Assembly: GCA_028711875.1 (NCBI GenBank) | Contig: JAQTRJ010000013.1 | Location: 1 to 15,093, forward strand | Source: a bacterium | GTDB lineage: Bacteria; Electryoneota; RPQS01 | Direction of reading: 5' to 3' | Length of the DNA: 15,093 nt | Shown here: positions 7,311 to 13,630 of the stretch, in pieces | Numbering within the stretch: position 1 is the stretch's first letter | How the letters are laid out: every line of letters starts with the position of its first letter | The notes under the pieces: model-generated | Seen by the model: the letters and a program-made list of their open reading frames with translations, nothing else | What the model was told of the DNA's origin: nothing | Database searches by the model: none | Position numbers and translations under genes: made by a program

Positions 7311-8012
7311 TCAGTTTTCCCTGGTTAGCCACGCGCGCTGGGCGGCGGCATAGGTTTCCGGCGTGCCGATATCTTGAACATATTCGTCCGTGACGTAGCC
7401 GTACATGCGGCCGACGAGGCGCGGCAGAACGTCGAAGCCGAGATCGGCCGGAGTTTTTTCGGGCAGAAACTCGAGCAGCGACGGGCTGGCCACGTGAATT
7501 CCCGCGTTCGCAAAATTCGTTCGCGGACGCGCAGGTTTTTCCTCGAAACCGATCACGCGGCCGTCTGGGGCGAGTTCGAGAATTCCACAGCGCTCGGGTT
7601 GATCTGTGGGATAGGCCAGCAGCGACAGCACCGGCCGCCCGGCGGACTCATGAAAACTCCGCAGCCGCCGCAGATCCACACGAGCCAGATTGTCAGCGTA
7701 GATCACAAAAAAATCCGGCTCGTGCGCCACGAACTCCCACGCCTTCCGCAGCGTTCCCGCGCTGCCGAGCAGCTCCGGCTCGAAGAACGGCGTAACGCGA
7801 ATCGGCGTTTCCAGATTCGCGAGATAGTCCCGCACGGCGTCAGCATGATGATGGAGGTTGATCAGGATTTCCGTCACGCCCGCCGACTCGAGGGTGCGGA
7901 ACCAATAGGTCAAGAGCGGTTGACCATGAATCGGGAGCAAGCATTTCGGAATATCGCGGGTCAGCGCACCCAACCGCGTTCCCCGGCCGGCGGCCAGCAA
8001 GAATGCCTTCAC
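7311..8012 (-). CDS. hddC: Sugar-1-phosphate nucleotidyltransferase, probable D-glycero-alpha-D-manno-heptose-1-phosphate guanylyltransferase (HddC-like)
   Basis: 233 residues from GTG 8012. The reaction is NTP (GTP in HddC) + heptose-1-phosphate to GDP-heptose + PPi. The nucleotide loop 'LAAGRGTRLG' (6-15), 'PKCLLPI', the metal site 'IYADNLARVD', 'GFEEKPARP' and 'DIGTPETY' define a short NTP_transferase enzyme without extra C-terminal domain. GTG 8012 is preferred over GTG 8042: the family starts M-K-A-x-x-L-A-A-G, and this GTG overlaps the upstream TGA as GTGA (8009-8012), the same arrangement as other junctions here. The 8042 start would add ten residues and a 34-base overlap. The gene stops immediately before the hddA ATG. 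The heptose substrate rests on neighbours; from sequence alone it could be a mannose- or glucose-1-phosphate enzyme. Confidence 0.85.
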   Translation of the reverse strand: MKAFLLAAGRGTRLGALTRDIPKCLLPIHGQPLLTYWFRTLESAGVTEILINLHHHADAVRDYLANLETPIRVTPFFEPELLGSAGTLRKAWEFVAHEPDFFVIYADNLARVDLRRLRSFHESAGRPVLSLLAYPTDQPERCGILELAPDGRVIGFEEKPARPRTNFANAGIHVASPSLLEFLPEKTPADLGFDVLPRLVGRMYGYVTDEYVQDIGTPETYAAAQRAWLTREN

Positions 8013-8944
8013 GCCGTTGCCCGGCGCTGATCGAGATGCCACTGCACGGTACGCCGCAATCCCTCCTCGAACGACACGGTGGGCTTCCAGCCGAGCACAC
8101 TTGCGGCGCGTGTTGCGTCCAGATAGACACGATCAATTTCGCCGGGGCGGGCGCCGACGCGAAGCGGCGGCGGTTCGAAACCAATGATACGGCTGAGCGC
8201 GCTATAGATGTCGTTCACCGAATGTCCGACACCGGAACCGATATTCAGAATCTCGCCGTTTCCCTTGTCCAGCGCCAGCCGGTTGGCGGCCACGATATCG
8301 GAAATAAAGACATAATCGCGGAGCTGCTCGCCGTCGCCGAAGATGGTCGGGATTTTTCCGTCCAGCATCAGACCGATAAAAATCGCGTTCACGCCGGCTT
8401 CGCCGTGCGGATTCTGCCGCGGGCCGTAAACATTGGGATAGCGCAGCACCACGAACTCAAGTCCCGCGAGCATGCGATAGAGCGCGAGATAATGCTCGAC
8501 CGTGTGTTTGGAAATCCCGTAGGCGCATTCGGGATGAATCCGATGGCTTTCGGTCACGGGCAGCGTCTCGGGTTCACCATACACGGCTCCGCCGGTGGAA
8601 GCGTAGATGATTCTCCGCGCGCCGTGCTTCACGGCGGACAGAATGACGTGCAGCGATCCGATCACATTGCACTGCGCGTCGAACACCGGATCGTCGAGCG
8701 ACTTGCGCACGTCCATCTGCGCCGCGTGATGATGGATGGCTTCCGGTCGGAATTGCGCGAACACGCCGTCCACGAACTCGCGATCGCGAATATCGCCCTC
8801 GAAGAACCGCGCCGCTTGGGGAACGTTGCCGCGAAATCCCGTGCTGAGATTATCGAGCACCGCCACGGCATGGCCGTCCGCTACGAGACCGTCCGCCACG
8901 TGCGAGCCGATGAATCCCGCTCCGCCCGTCACAAGAATTCTCAC
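8009..8944 (-). CDS. NAD-dependent sugar epimerase, UDP-glucose 4-epimerase-like extended SDR
   Basis: 311 residues, GTG 8944. Extended short-chain dehydrogenases of this type bind NAD+ tightly and invert C4 of UDP-sugars (UDP-Glc/UDP-Gal, or UDP-GlcA and UDP-GlcNAc relatives). The cofactor motif 'TGGAGFIG' (6-13), 'GDIRD' (50-54), 'HHAAQMDVRKSLDDP' and the catalytic Tyr142-x-x-x-Lys146 ('YGISK') are present. The substrate loop 'LRYPNVYGPRQNPHGEAG' lies at 168-185. The catalytic Ser/Thr segment reads 'ASTGGAVYGE', with Thr117 in the usual position. Length matches the short bacterial/archaeal GalE type. Its start overlaps the preceding gene as GTGA, and a strong Shine-Dalgarno (AAGGGA, 8950-8955) lies 5 nt upstream. 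Substrate cannot be fixed from sequence; UDP-glucose is the best guess. Confidence 0.85.
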   Translation of the reverse strand: MRILVTGGAGFIGSHVADGLVADGHAVAVLDNLSTGFRGNVPQAARFFEGDIRDREFVDGVFAQFRPEAIHHHAAQMDVRKSLDDPVFDAQCNVIGSLHVILSAVKHGARRIIYASTGGAVYGEPETLPVTESHRIHPECAYGISKHTVEHYLALYRMLAGLEFVVLRYPNVYGPRQNPHGEAGVNAIFIGLMLDGKIPTIFGDGEQLRDYVFISDIVAANRLALDKGNGEILNIGSGVGHSVNDIYSALSRIIGFEPPPLRVGARPGEIDRVYLDATRAASVLGWKPTVSFEEGLRRTVQWHLDQRRATA

Positions 8945-10065
8945 GATTGTCCCTTCACGGCTTCGCGGACCACATTGAGCGACCGCATGTTTTTCTCGGC
9001 GAAATCAAGAATATCCTCGATATCCGTCTGCTGTTCCAAATACAAGCGATAGTCATGAACGGAGTCGGCGGGCGTTTTTTCCGGCGTCCATCCCAGCCGC
9101 CGCAGTTTGGCGATGTCGGACACGGCGTGCCGGGTATCCCCGAACCGGTAGTGTCCGGGAATGCGCGGTTCGATAGCCTCGCGCCCGTACTCCTTCGCCA
9201 CGACGCGGCAGAAATCCCGCACGGTATGCGCCACGCCGCCGCCGACGTTGAACATCTCGAAATCAGCGCGCGCATCGTCAAGCACGAGCAGATTGGCCCG
9301 CACGACGTCGCGAATACTCACGAAATCGCGAACCTGTTCGCCATCCTCGTAGATCACCGGAGCGCGCCCGAAAAAGTAGTTCAGAGAGAAAATCCGGCAC
9401 GCGCCCGAATAGCTGTTGTAGAAACTCTGCCGCGGCCCCTGCACGATCGAATAGCGCATGGCGACGGAGGGAATCTCGTAGCGGCGGCCGAACGCCAGCG
9501 TCATGAGTTCCTGCGAATACTTCGACAGCGCGTATTGATTCTGAGGATGGGCATGGGTTTCGGGAGTGGGCATCCACTCCAGCGTCTCGCCGGTGTCGGC
9601 GTCCGTGAACTCCCACTGTCCCGATTGCAGCTGGTCGAGCGGACGCAGCGCGGGCGCGACGATCCTGCCGGATTTCGCGCGAAACACGCCTTCACCGGCC
9701 ACGGCCTGCGACGAGGCGACGATCACCTTCCTGACGGGCAGTTTTTTTTCCACGATCAGCTCGAAGATCAGCGCCGTGCCCACCGAGTTGACGTGAAAAA
9801 ATTTGCTGAAGTCCGGCAGATAATCCTGATAGGCCGCGAAATGATAGACGGCGTCCACGCCGTCGAGCGCGCGCAGCAGATCGTCGCGCTTGCGCACGTC
9901 GCCCTCGATGAAGCGCGCCCGTTTCGGGATGTAGTCCGGCTTGCCTTTCAGGTGCACCGGTTTTTCGAGGCTGTCGAGAATCGTGATCTCGCAGCCGCGC
10001 GCCATGAGGGCGTCCACCGTATGCGAACCGATGAATCCCGCGCCGCCCGTCACCAAGACATGCAT
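8941..10065 (-). CDS. NAD-dependent epimerase/dehydratase, resembling dTDP-L-rhamnose 4-epimerase (WbiB-type) family
   Basis: 374 residues from ATG 10065. This start is preferred to the longer frame from 10110, because MHVLVTGGAGFIGSH is a standard SDR N-terminus, GGAAGG lies 5 nt upstream, and the longer start would run into the glycosylphosphotransferase gene. Rossmann motif 'TGGAGFIG' (6-13), Ser118-Ser119, and Tyr178-x-x-x-Lys182 ('YALSK') are intact. 'IYEDGEQVRDFVSIRDVVRA' matches the WbiB-type group. An insert at about 140-170 ('RPLDQLQSGQWEF', then 'DADTGETLEWMPTPE') matches the place where many members of that group carry a CPxCG zinc-ribbon-like segment; the cysteines are missing here. 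The protein is longer than its two SDR neighbours. It probably epimerises a nucleotide (6-deoxy)hexose; the substrate is unproven. A UDP-sugar epimerase is the alternative. Confidence 0.8.
   Translation of the reverse strand: MHVLVTGGAGFIGSHTVDALMARGCEITILDSLEKPVHLKGKPDYIPKRARFIEGDVRKRDDLLRALDGVDAVYHFAAYQDYLPDFSKFFHVNSVGTALIFELIVEKKLPVRKVIVASSQAVAGEGVFRAKSGRIVAPALRPLDQLQSGQWEFTDADTGETLEWMPTPETHAHPQNQYALSKYSQELMTLAFGRRYEIPSVAMRYSIVQGPRQSFYNSYSGACRIFSLNYFFGRAPVIYEDGEQVRDFVSIRDVVRANLLVLDDARADFEMFNVGGGVAHTVRDFCRVVAKEYGREAIEPRIPGHYRFGDTRHAVSDIAKLRRLGWTPEKTPADSVHDYRLYLEQQTDIEDILDFAEKNMRSLNVVREAVKGQS
8950..8955 (-). promoter_or_regulatory. Shine-Dalgarno of the GalE-like epimerase
   Basis: AAGGGA on the minus strand sits five bases before GTG 8944, inside the last codons of the preceding epimerase gene. 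It supports a GTG start that overlaps the upstream stop codon, so ribosomes could both reinitiate and load independently. Confidence 0.55.
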
Positions 10066-10070
10066 AGTCG

Positions 10071-10076
10071 CCTTCC
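10071..10076 (-). promoter_or_regulatory. Shine-Dalgarno that fixes the start of the WbiB-like epimerase
   Basis: On the minus strand the sequence reads GGAAGG followed by CGACT and then ATG (10065-10063). Spacing of five bases is good. It lies in the 25-base gap between the glycosylphosphotransferase stop (10091) and this gene, and supports ATG 10065 over the in-frame start 45 bases further upstream. Confidence 0.6.
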
Positions 10077-10090
10077 GATCACTCTGCGGT

Positions 10091-11521
10091 CTATTGCGCT
10101 CCGCGTCCACCGAGCACGGCGGGGATGGTTTTCAGCAGAATTTTGAAATCCAGCCACAACGACCAATTGTCAATATAGGCAAGGTCCAGGCGGACCCACT
10201 CGTCGAAATCGGTGATGCTGCTGCGTCCGGAGACCTGCCAAAGGCAGGTCAGTCCCGGCTTCACGGAGAGTTTGCGGCGATGCCAACTTTCGAAGCTCCT
10301 CGCCTCCGATTCGATTTGCGGACGCGGTCCGATGATGGACATGTCCCCTTTGATTACCATCCACAACTGGGGAAGCTCATCCAGACTGTATTTCCGCAGA
10401 AAGCGTCCGATCGCCGTAACGCGAGGATCGTCCTTCATTTTGAAGGCCGCGCCTTTCATCACGTTTTTTTCCATCAAGGTTTCCTTGAGCTGGTCGGCCT
10501 TGACCACCATGGAGCGGAATTTCGGGAATTGAAAATCTTTTCCCCATTGTCCGACCCGCTTCTGCCAGTACAGCACCGGCCCGCCATCCTGCAGTTTGAT
10601 GGCCAGCGCGATTCCCGCCATGAGCGGCAGGAGCAGCAGCGCCACCACGGACGCGAAGACCAGATCGAACAGCCGCTTGACCAGCAGCTGCCATTCTTTA
10701 TGTCGCGTCGTCCGGTAAACCAGCACCGGCTGATCGTAGAGAATTTCCGTCTCCACCTGAGCCACCAGTCCGGAGAAAAAGTCCGAGAGGATGACCGAAC
10801 TCACGCCCTCCTGCTCACAGAGCGCCATCATGTCGGTGCAGGATTCGATTTGACGCGATGGAACGGCAAACACCACTTCATGGATCGGATGCGTGTGCAG
10901 AATCTGCGGCAGCTCTTCCGGTCCGCCGAGAACTTGCGCCCCCATCACGTTCATTCCGATGCGCTCGCGATCCAGATCCACGAATCCGACCAAATCCACT
11001 TTCCATTCCGCGTGTTTCCGGATGGCACTTAGAAACCGCTGGGCCTTCTGTCCCGAACCCACAATGAGAATCGTCTTCGAGAGCGCGCCTTCCTGCCGCA
11101 GATAGGCCCGGAGATAGCGAAAGAACACGCGATTCAGCGTCAGCAGACAGACCACGAAAATCACGAACAGTCCCAGGGCCGCCCGCGGCGGAATTTCAAT
11201 GCGCAGCATGTATCCCAAACCGAGCAGAATCAGCGTGCCCATCGCCGTGGCGCGCAGCACCACTTTGATGTCGTGGGTCAGCGACCAGCGCCGCGTTTCG
11301 GCGTATGCTTTCTGCGAATCGAGCAGCTGCCACCAGATGATCACCGCCATAATCATCACGTTGTAGTAGCTGTCCACCGTCTGCGCCGTGCCGAAGAAAA
11401 GCGCGGAGCGAATCTGCAGGCGCATGGCGAACGCGGTGAAGAACGCCACGGCGATCATCACGACGTCCGCGATTTGGGCGAACATGCGCACCCAAATGGA
11501 CTGCTCGTTGGTGGGAGTCAT
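10091..11521 (-). CDS. Polyprenyl-phosphate glycosylphosphotransferase (initiating sugar-phosphate transferase, WbaP/CpsE-like)
   Basis: 476 residues, ATG 11521. This class transfers a sugar-1-phosphate from a UDP-sugar to undecaprenyl phosphate in the inner membrane, the committed first step of capsule, exopolysaccharide or O-antigen assembly. Four N-terminal membrane segments lie near residues 12-33, 53-67, 88-106 and 113-134. A Rossmann-like CoA_binding_3 region follows ('ILIVGSGQKAQRFLSAIRK', 151-169). A fifth hydrophobic re-entrant helix is at about 285-310. The C-terminal catalytic domain contains 'FPKFRSM' (332-338), 'SLDELPQLWMVIKGDMSIIG' (379-398) with the catalytic Asp-Glu pair 381-382, and 'KPGLTCLWQVSGR' (421-433). 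Length fits the family. No in-frame start exists upstream before a stop codon, and no Shine-Dalgarno is evident. The first sugar (glucose, galactose or another hexose) cannot be told. Confidence 0.95.
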   Translation of the reverse strand: MTPTNEQSIWVRMFAQIADVVMIAVAFFTAFAMRLQIRSALFFGTAQTVDSYYNVMIMAVIIWWQLLDSQKAYAETRRWSLTHDIKVVLRATAMGTLILLGLGYMLRIEIPPRAALGLFVIFVVCLLTLNRVFFRYLRAYLRQEGALSKTILIVGSGQKAQRFLSAIRKHAEWKVDLVGFVDLDRERIGMNVMGAQVLGGPEELPQILHTHPIHEVVFAVPSRQIESCTDMMALCEQEGVSSVILSDFFSGLVAQVETEILYDQPVLVYRTTRHKEWQLLVKRLFDLVFASVVALLLLPLMAGIALAIKLQDGGPVLYWQKRVGQWGKDFQFPKFRSMVVKADQLKETLMEKNVMKGAAFKMKDDPRVTAIGRFLRKYSLDELPQLWMVIKGDMSIIGPRPQIESEARSFESWHRRKLSVKPGLTCLWQVSGRSSITDFDEWVRLDLAYIDNWSLWLDFKILLKTIPAVLGGRGAQ

Positions 11522-11579
11522 GCGGGATAGATTCGCAGATTCAGGCGACGGACCGGCGATGCGATCCGTTCGTCATCGT
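11522..11579 (-). other. 58-base intergenic gap, largest inside the operon
   Basis: This gap separates the aminotransferase stop from the glycosylphosphotransferase ATG. I see no -35/-10 promoter pattern, no terminator with a T-run and no Shine-Dalgarno before the ATG. It holds a weak imperfect inverted repeat, ACGGA and TCCGT separated by 12 bases, and an 11-codon micro-frame (11541-11576). It is the most likely place for an internal processing or initiation site, but nothing specific can be supported. Confidence 0.4.
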
Positions 11580-12689
11580 TCACGATGCACCGTGGTAGAA
11601 TTCGACGATCGCCGCGGCGACGGTTTCCACTTGCGGCTCGGTAAGTTCAGCGTACATGGGAAGCGCCAGCGAGTCTTCCGCCAGCCGTTCGGCTTCGGGA
11701 AATTGGCCGCGCCGATAGCCGAGATATCCGAAACAATTCTGCAGATGCAGGGGCACGGGATAATAGACGTCGCAGGCGATGCCCCGGCCGCGCAAAAAGT
11801 CGCGCAGTTCGTCGCGGCGCGGCGCGCGGATCACATACTGGTGATAGGTGTGATCGGCATCGTCGGGGACGCGCGGAACGGTCACCGGCGCGCGGGACAG
11901 CCGCTCATCGTAGAGACGCGCCCACGTCCGGCGGCGCTCATTCCACTCCGCGAGATGCGCCAATTTCACCAGCAGCACGGCGGCCTGAAGTTCGTCGAGA
12001 CGCGCGCAGATGCCGACTCGATCATGATAGTAGCGATCCCGTCCGCCGTGGACGCGATCCATGCGCACCAACGCGGCGTGCTGCGCGTCGCGCGCCAGCA
12101 CCATGCCGCCGTCGCCGGCGCCGCCGAGATTTTTCGTAGGATAAAATGAGAAACAGGAAAAATCCCCGATTCCACCGGCGGTAAATCCGGCGCGCCGCGC
12201 GCCCACGGCCTGACAGGCGTCCTCGATCAGCAAAGCTCCGGTCTTCGCGGCCGCCTTCCGCCACGCTTCCGGCTCGCAGACCAGGCCGAACAGATGCACG
12301 GGCAAGAGCGCGCGTGTCCGCGAGGTCGCCACGCTCTCCACGAGATCCACGCGGGCGTTATAGGTTTCCGCATCCACGTCCACAAACACCGGCTTCGCGC
12401 CCACCCGCACAATGGCGCTGACCGTCGCGAAAAACGAGTACGGCGTGGTAATCACCTCATCGTCCTTCGTCACTCCCGCCGCCATGAGCGCCAGAATGAG
12501 CGAGTCGGTACCAGAGGACGTTCCGATTCCGAACGGCATTCCGGCCAGCTCGGCCATTTTCTCTTCGAGCTTTTTGACCCGCGGCCCGAGAACGAAGTAT
12601 TGCGTCTCGAACACTTCGGTCACTGCCGCCATCACATCCTCGCGGATCGTCTGGAACTGCGCCGGCAGATTCATAATCGGTACGTTCAC
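11580..12689 (-). CDS. DegT/DnrJ/EryC1/StrS family PLP-dependent sugar aminotransferase
   Basis: 369 residues, GTG 12689. The family transaminates nucleotide-bound keto sugars at C3 or C4, with glutamate usually the amino donor, making the amino sugars of O-antigens and capsules. The fold-type I PLP site is complete. 'TSSGTDSL' (57-64) binds phosphate and 'IEDACQAVGA' (155-164) gives Asp157 and Gln160. 'SFYPTKNLGGAGDGG' (181-195) carries the Schiff-base Lys186. 'HGGRDRYYHDRVGICARLDE' matches the branch that includes 3-aminotransferases such as FdtB/QdtB and WbpE. AGGAG (12697-12701) seven bases upstream plus a GTGA overlap with the preceding epimerase fix the GTG start; ATG 12674 would lack both. 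No 4,6-dehydratase or 3-keto-forming enzyme was recognised here, so its keto-sugar substrate must come from elsewhere or from one of the SDRs. Confidence 0.92.
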   Translation of the reverse strand: MNVPIMNLPAQFQTIREDVMAAVTEVFETQYFVLGPRVKKLEEKMAELAGMPFGIGTSSGTDSLILALMAAGVTKDDEVITTPYSFFATVSAIVRVGAKPVFVDVDAETYNARVDLVESVATSRTRALLPVHLFGLVCEPEAWRKAAAKTGALLIEDACQAVGARRAGFTAGGIGDFSCFSFYPTKNLGGAGDGGMVLARDAQHAALVRMDRVHGGRDRYYHDRVGICARLDELQAAVLLVKLAHLAEWNERRRTWARLYDERLSRAPVTVPRVPDDADHTYHQYVIRAPRRDELRDFLRGRGIACDVYYPVPLHLQNCFGYLGYRRGQFPEAERLAEDSLALPMYAELTEPQVETVAAAIVEFYHGAS

Positions 12690-13630
12690 GAAGCCACTCC
12701 TGCAAAATGCTCTACGGTGCGTTTCAGTCCCTGACGAAAATCCATCTTTCCCTCGTAGCCGGTGGCGGCGCGGAGCTTGGATACGTCGGCCAGCGAGTGC
12801 CGCACGTCGCCCGGCCGCGCCGGCTCGTGGCGCGGCGTCATGGGCTTGCCCATGATCCCGGCGATCGTTCCGAGCACGTCGAGCAGCGTGAAGCTGTGAC
12901 CGCAGGCAACGTTGAAAAACTCGCCGGCTACGCCGTCGGATGTGCAGGCCAGCAGATTGGCTTCCACGACGTTGTCCACGTAGGTAAAATCGCGGGATTG
13001 CAATCCGTCGCCGTAAATCACCGGAGTCTCTCCGCGCCGGAGGGCCGTGATGAAGCGCGGAATCACGGCGCTGTACTGCGAGGCCGGGTCCTGGCGGGGA
13101 CCGAAGACGTTGAAGTAGCGAAGCGCCACCGTTTCCAACCCGTACACGCGGAAGAAAGCGGCGGCGTATTTTTCAGCGGCCAATTTGCTCACGGCATAGG
13201 GAGACATCGGCAGCACGGGCATCGTCTCCACCTTGGGCAGCGTCGGAGTATCGCCATACACCGACGACGACGACGCAACAACCACGCGCCGCACGCCCGC
13301 GGCGCGCGCCGCCAACAACACATGCAGAGTTCCCGTTACGTTGACGTCGTGGGACGCCATCGGATCGTTGACCGACCGGGGGACGCTGGGAAGAGCGCCC
13401 TGATGGAGCACGAATTCACGTCCGGAGACGGCGCGCGATACGGCCTCGCCATCTCGCAAATCTCCGGTGATGATTTCGACGTCGCGCTCGATCCCCGCAA
13501 GATTTTCGCGCCGGCCGGTCGCGAAGTTGTCGAAAATCGCCACGTCGTGACCGAGCCGCAGCAGGTGGTGCGTCAGATTCGATCCGATAAACCCGGCTCC
13601 GCCGGTAACCAGAAAGCGGGATGAACTCAT
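12686..13630 (-). CDS. NAD-dependent epimerase, WbpP-like (UDP-HexNAc / UDP-uronate 4-epimerase family)
   Basis: 314 residues from ATG 13630. The longer open frame to 13738 adds 36 low-complexity Arg/Ser residues before a canonical SDR N-terminus and overlaps the upstream gene. ATG 13630 overlaps that gene's TGA as ATGA and has GGAAG four bases upstream. Motifs are 'TGGAGFIG' (9-16), 'GDLRD' (56-60), 'SVPRSVNDP' (82-90), 'VVASSSSVYGDTPTLPKVE' (117-135), Tyr145-x-x-x-Lys149 ('YAVSK') and 'LRYFNVFGPRQDPASQYSAV'. The last segment and 'TLPKVE' closely match WbpP/Gne-type UDP-GlcNAc or UDP-GlcNAcA 4-epimerases. The protein is some 25 residues shorter at the N-terminus than WbpP as I remember it. 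Substrate is inferred; a UDP-glucuronate epimerase using the Ugd product is the alternative. Confidence 0.85.
   Translation of the reverse strand: MSSSRFLVTGGAGFIGSNLTHHLLRLGHDVAIFDNFATGRRENLAGIERDVEIITGDLRDGEAVSRAVSGREFVLHQGALPSVPRSVNDPMASHDVNVTGTLHVLLAARAAGVRRVVVASSSSVYGDTPTLPKVETMPVLPMSPYAVSKLAAEKYAAAFFRVYGLETVALRYFNVFGPRQDPASQYSAVIPRFITALRRGETPVIYGDGLQSRDFTYVDNVVEANLLACTSDGVAGEFFNVACGHSFTLLDVLGTIAGIMGKPMTPRHEPARPGDVRHSLADVSKLRAATGYEGKMDFRQGLKRTVEHFAGVAS
12697..12701 (-). promoter_or_regulatory. Shine-Dalgarno that fixes the GTG start of the aminotransferase
   Basis: AGGAG on the minus strand lies seven bases before GTG 12689, within the last codons of the WbpP-like epimerase. It selects this GTG over the in-frame ATG five codons later. 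Confidence 0.6.

Noticed and set aside
8013..8042. Ten-residue extension of hddC from GTG 8042
   Set aside because: No Shine-Dalgarno precedes it, and GTG 8012 gives the family N-terminus and the GTGA overlap seen at neighbouring junctions.
8899..10060. Direct repeat: near-identical stretches at about 8900-8938 and 10022-10060 (and a weaker one at about 13580-13618)
   Set aside because: All encode the same Rossmann segment VTGGAGFIGS(H/N) at the start of the three SDR genes. Protein conservation explains the similarity, so no mobile element or recombination site is needed.
10066..10110. 15-residue extension of the WbiB-like epimerase, from the start at 10110
   Set aside because: It would overlap the glycosylphosphotransferase by 20 bases, and ATG 10065 has a strong GGAAGG site and begins exactly at the Rossmann motif.
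11542..11572. Inverted repeat ACGGA/TCCGT in the 58-base gap, as a terminator or operator
   Set aside because: The stem is five bases with a 12-base loop, no T-run follows, and nearby pairs do not extend it.
11541..11576. 11-codon micro-ORF (minus strand) in the gap before the glycosylphosphotransferase, considered as a leader peptide
   Set aside because: It has no ribosome binding site, no run of a regulatory codon and no attenuator hairpin; a frame this short is expected by chance.
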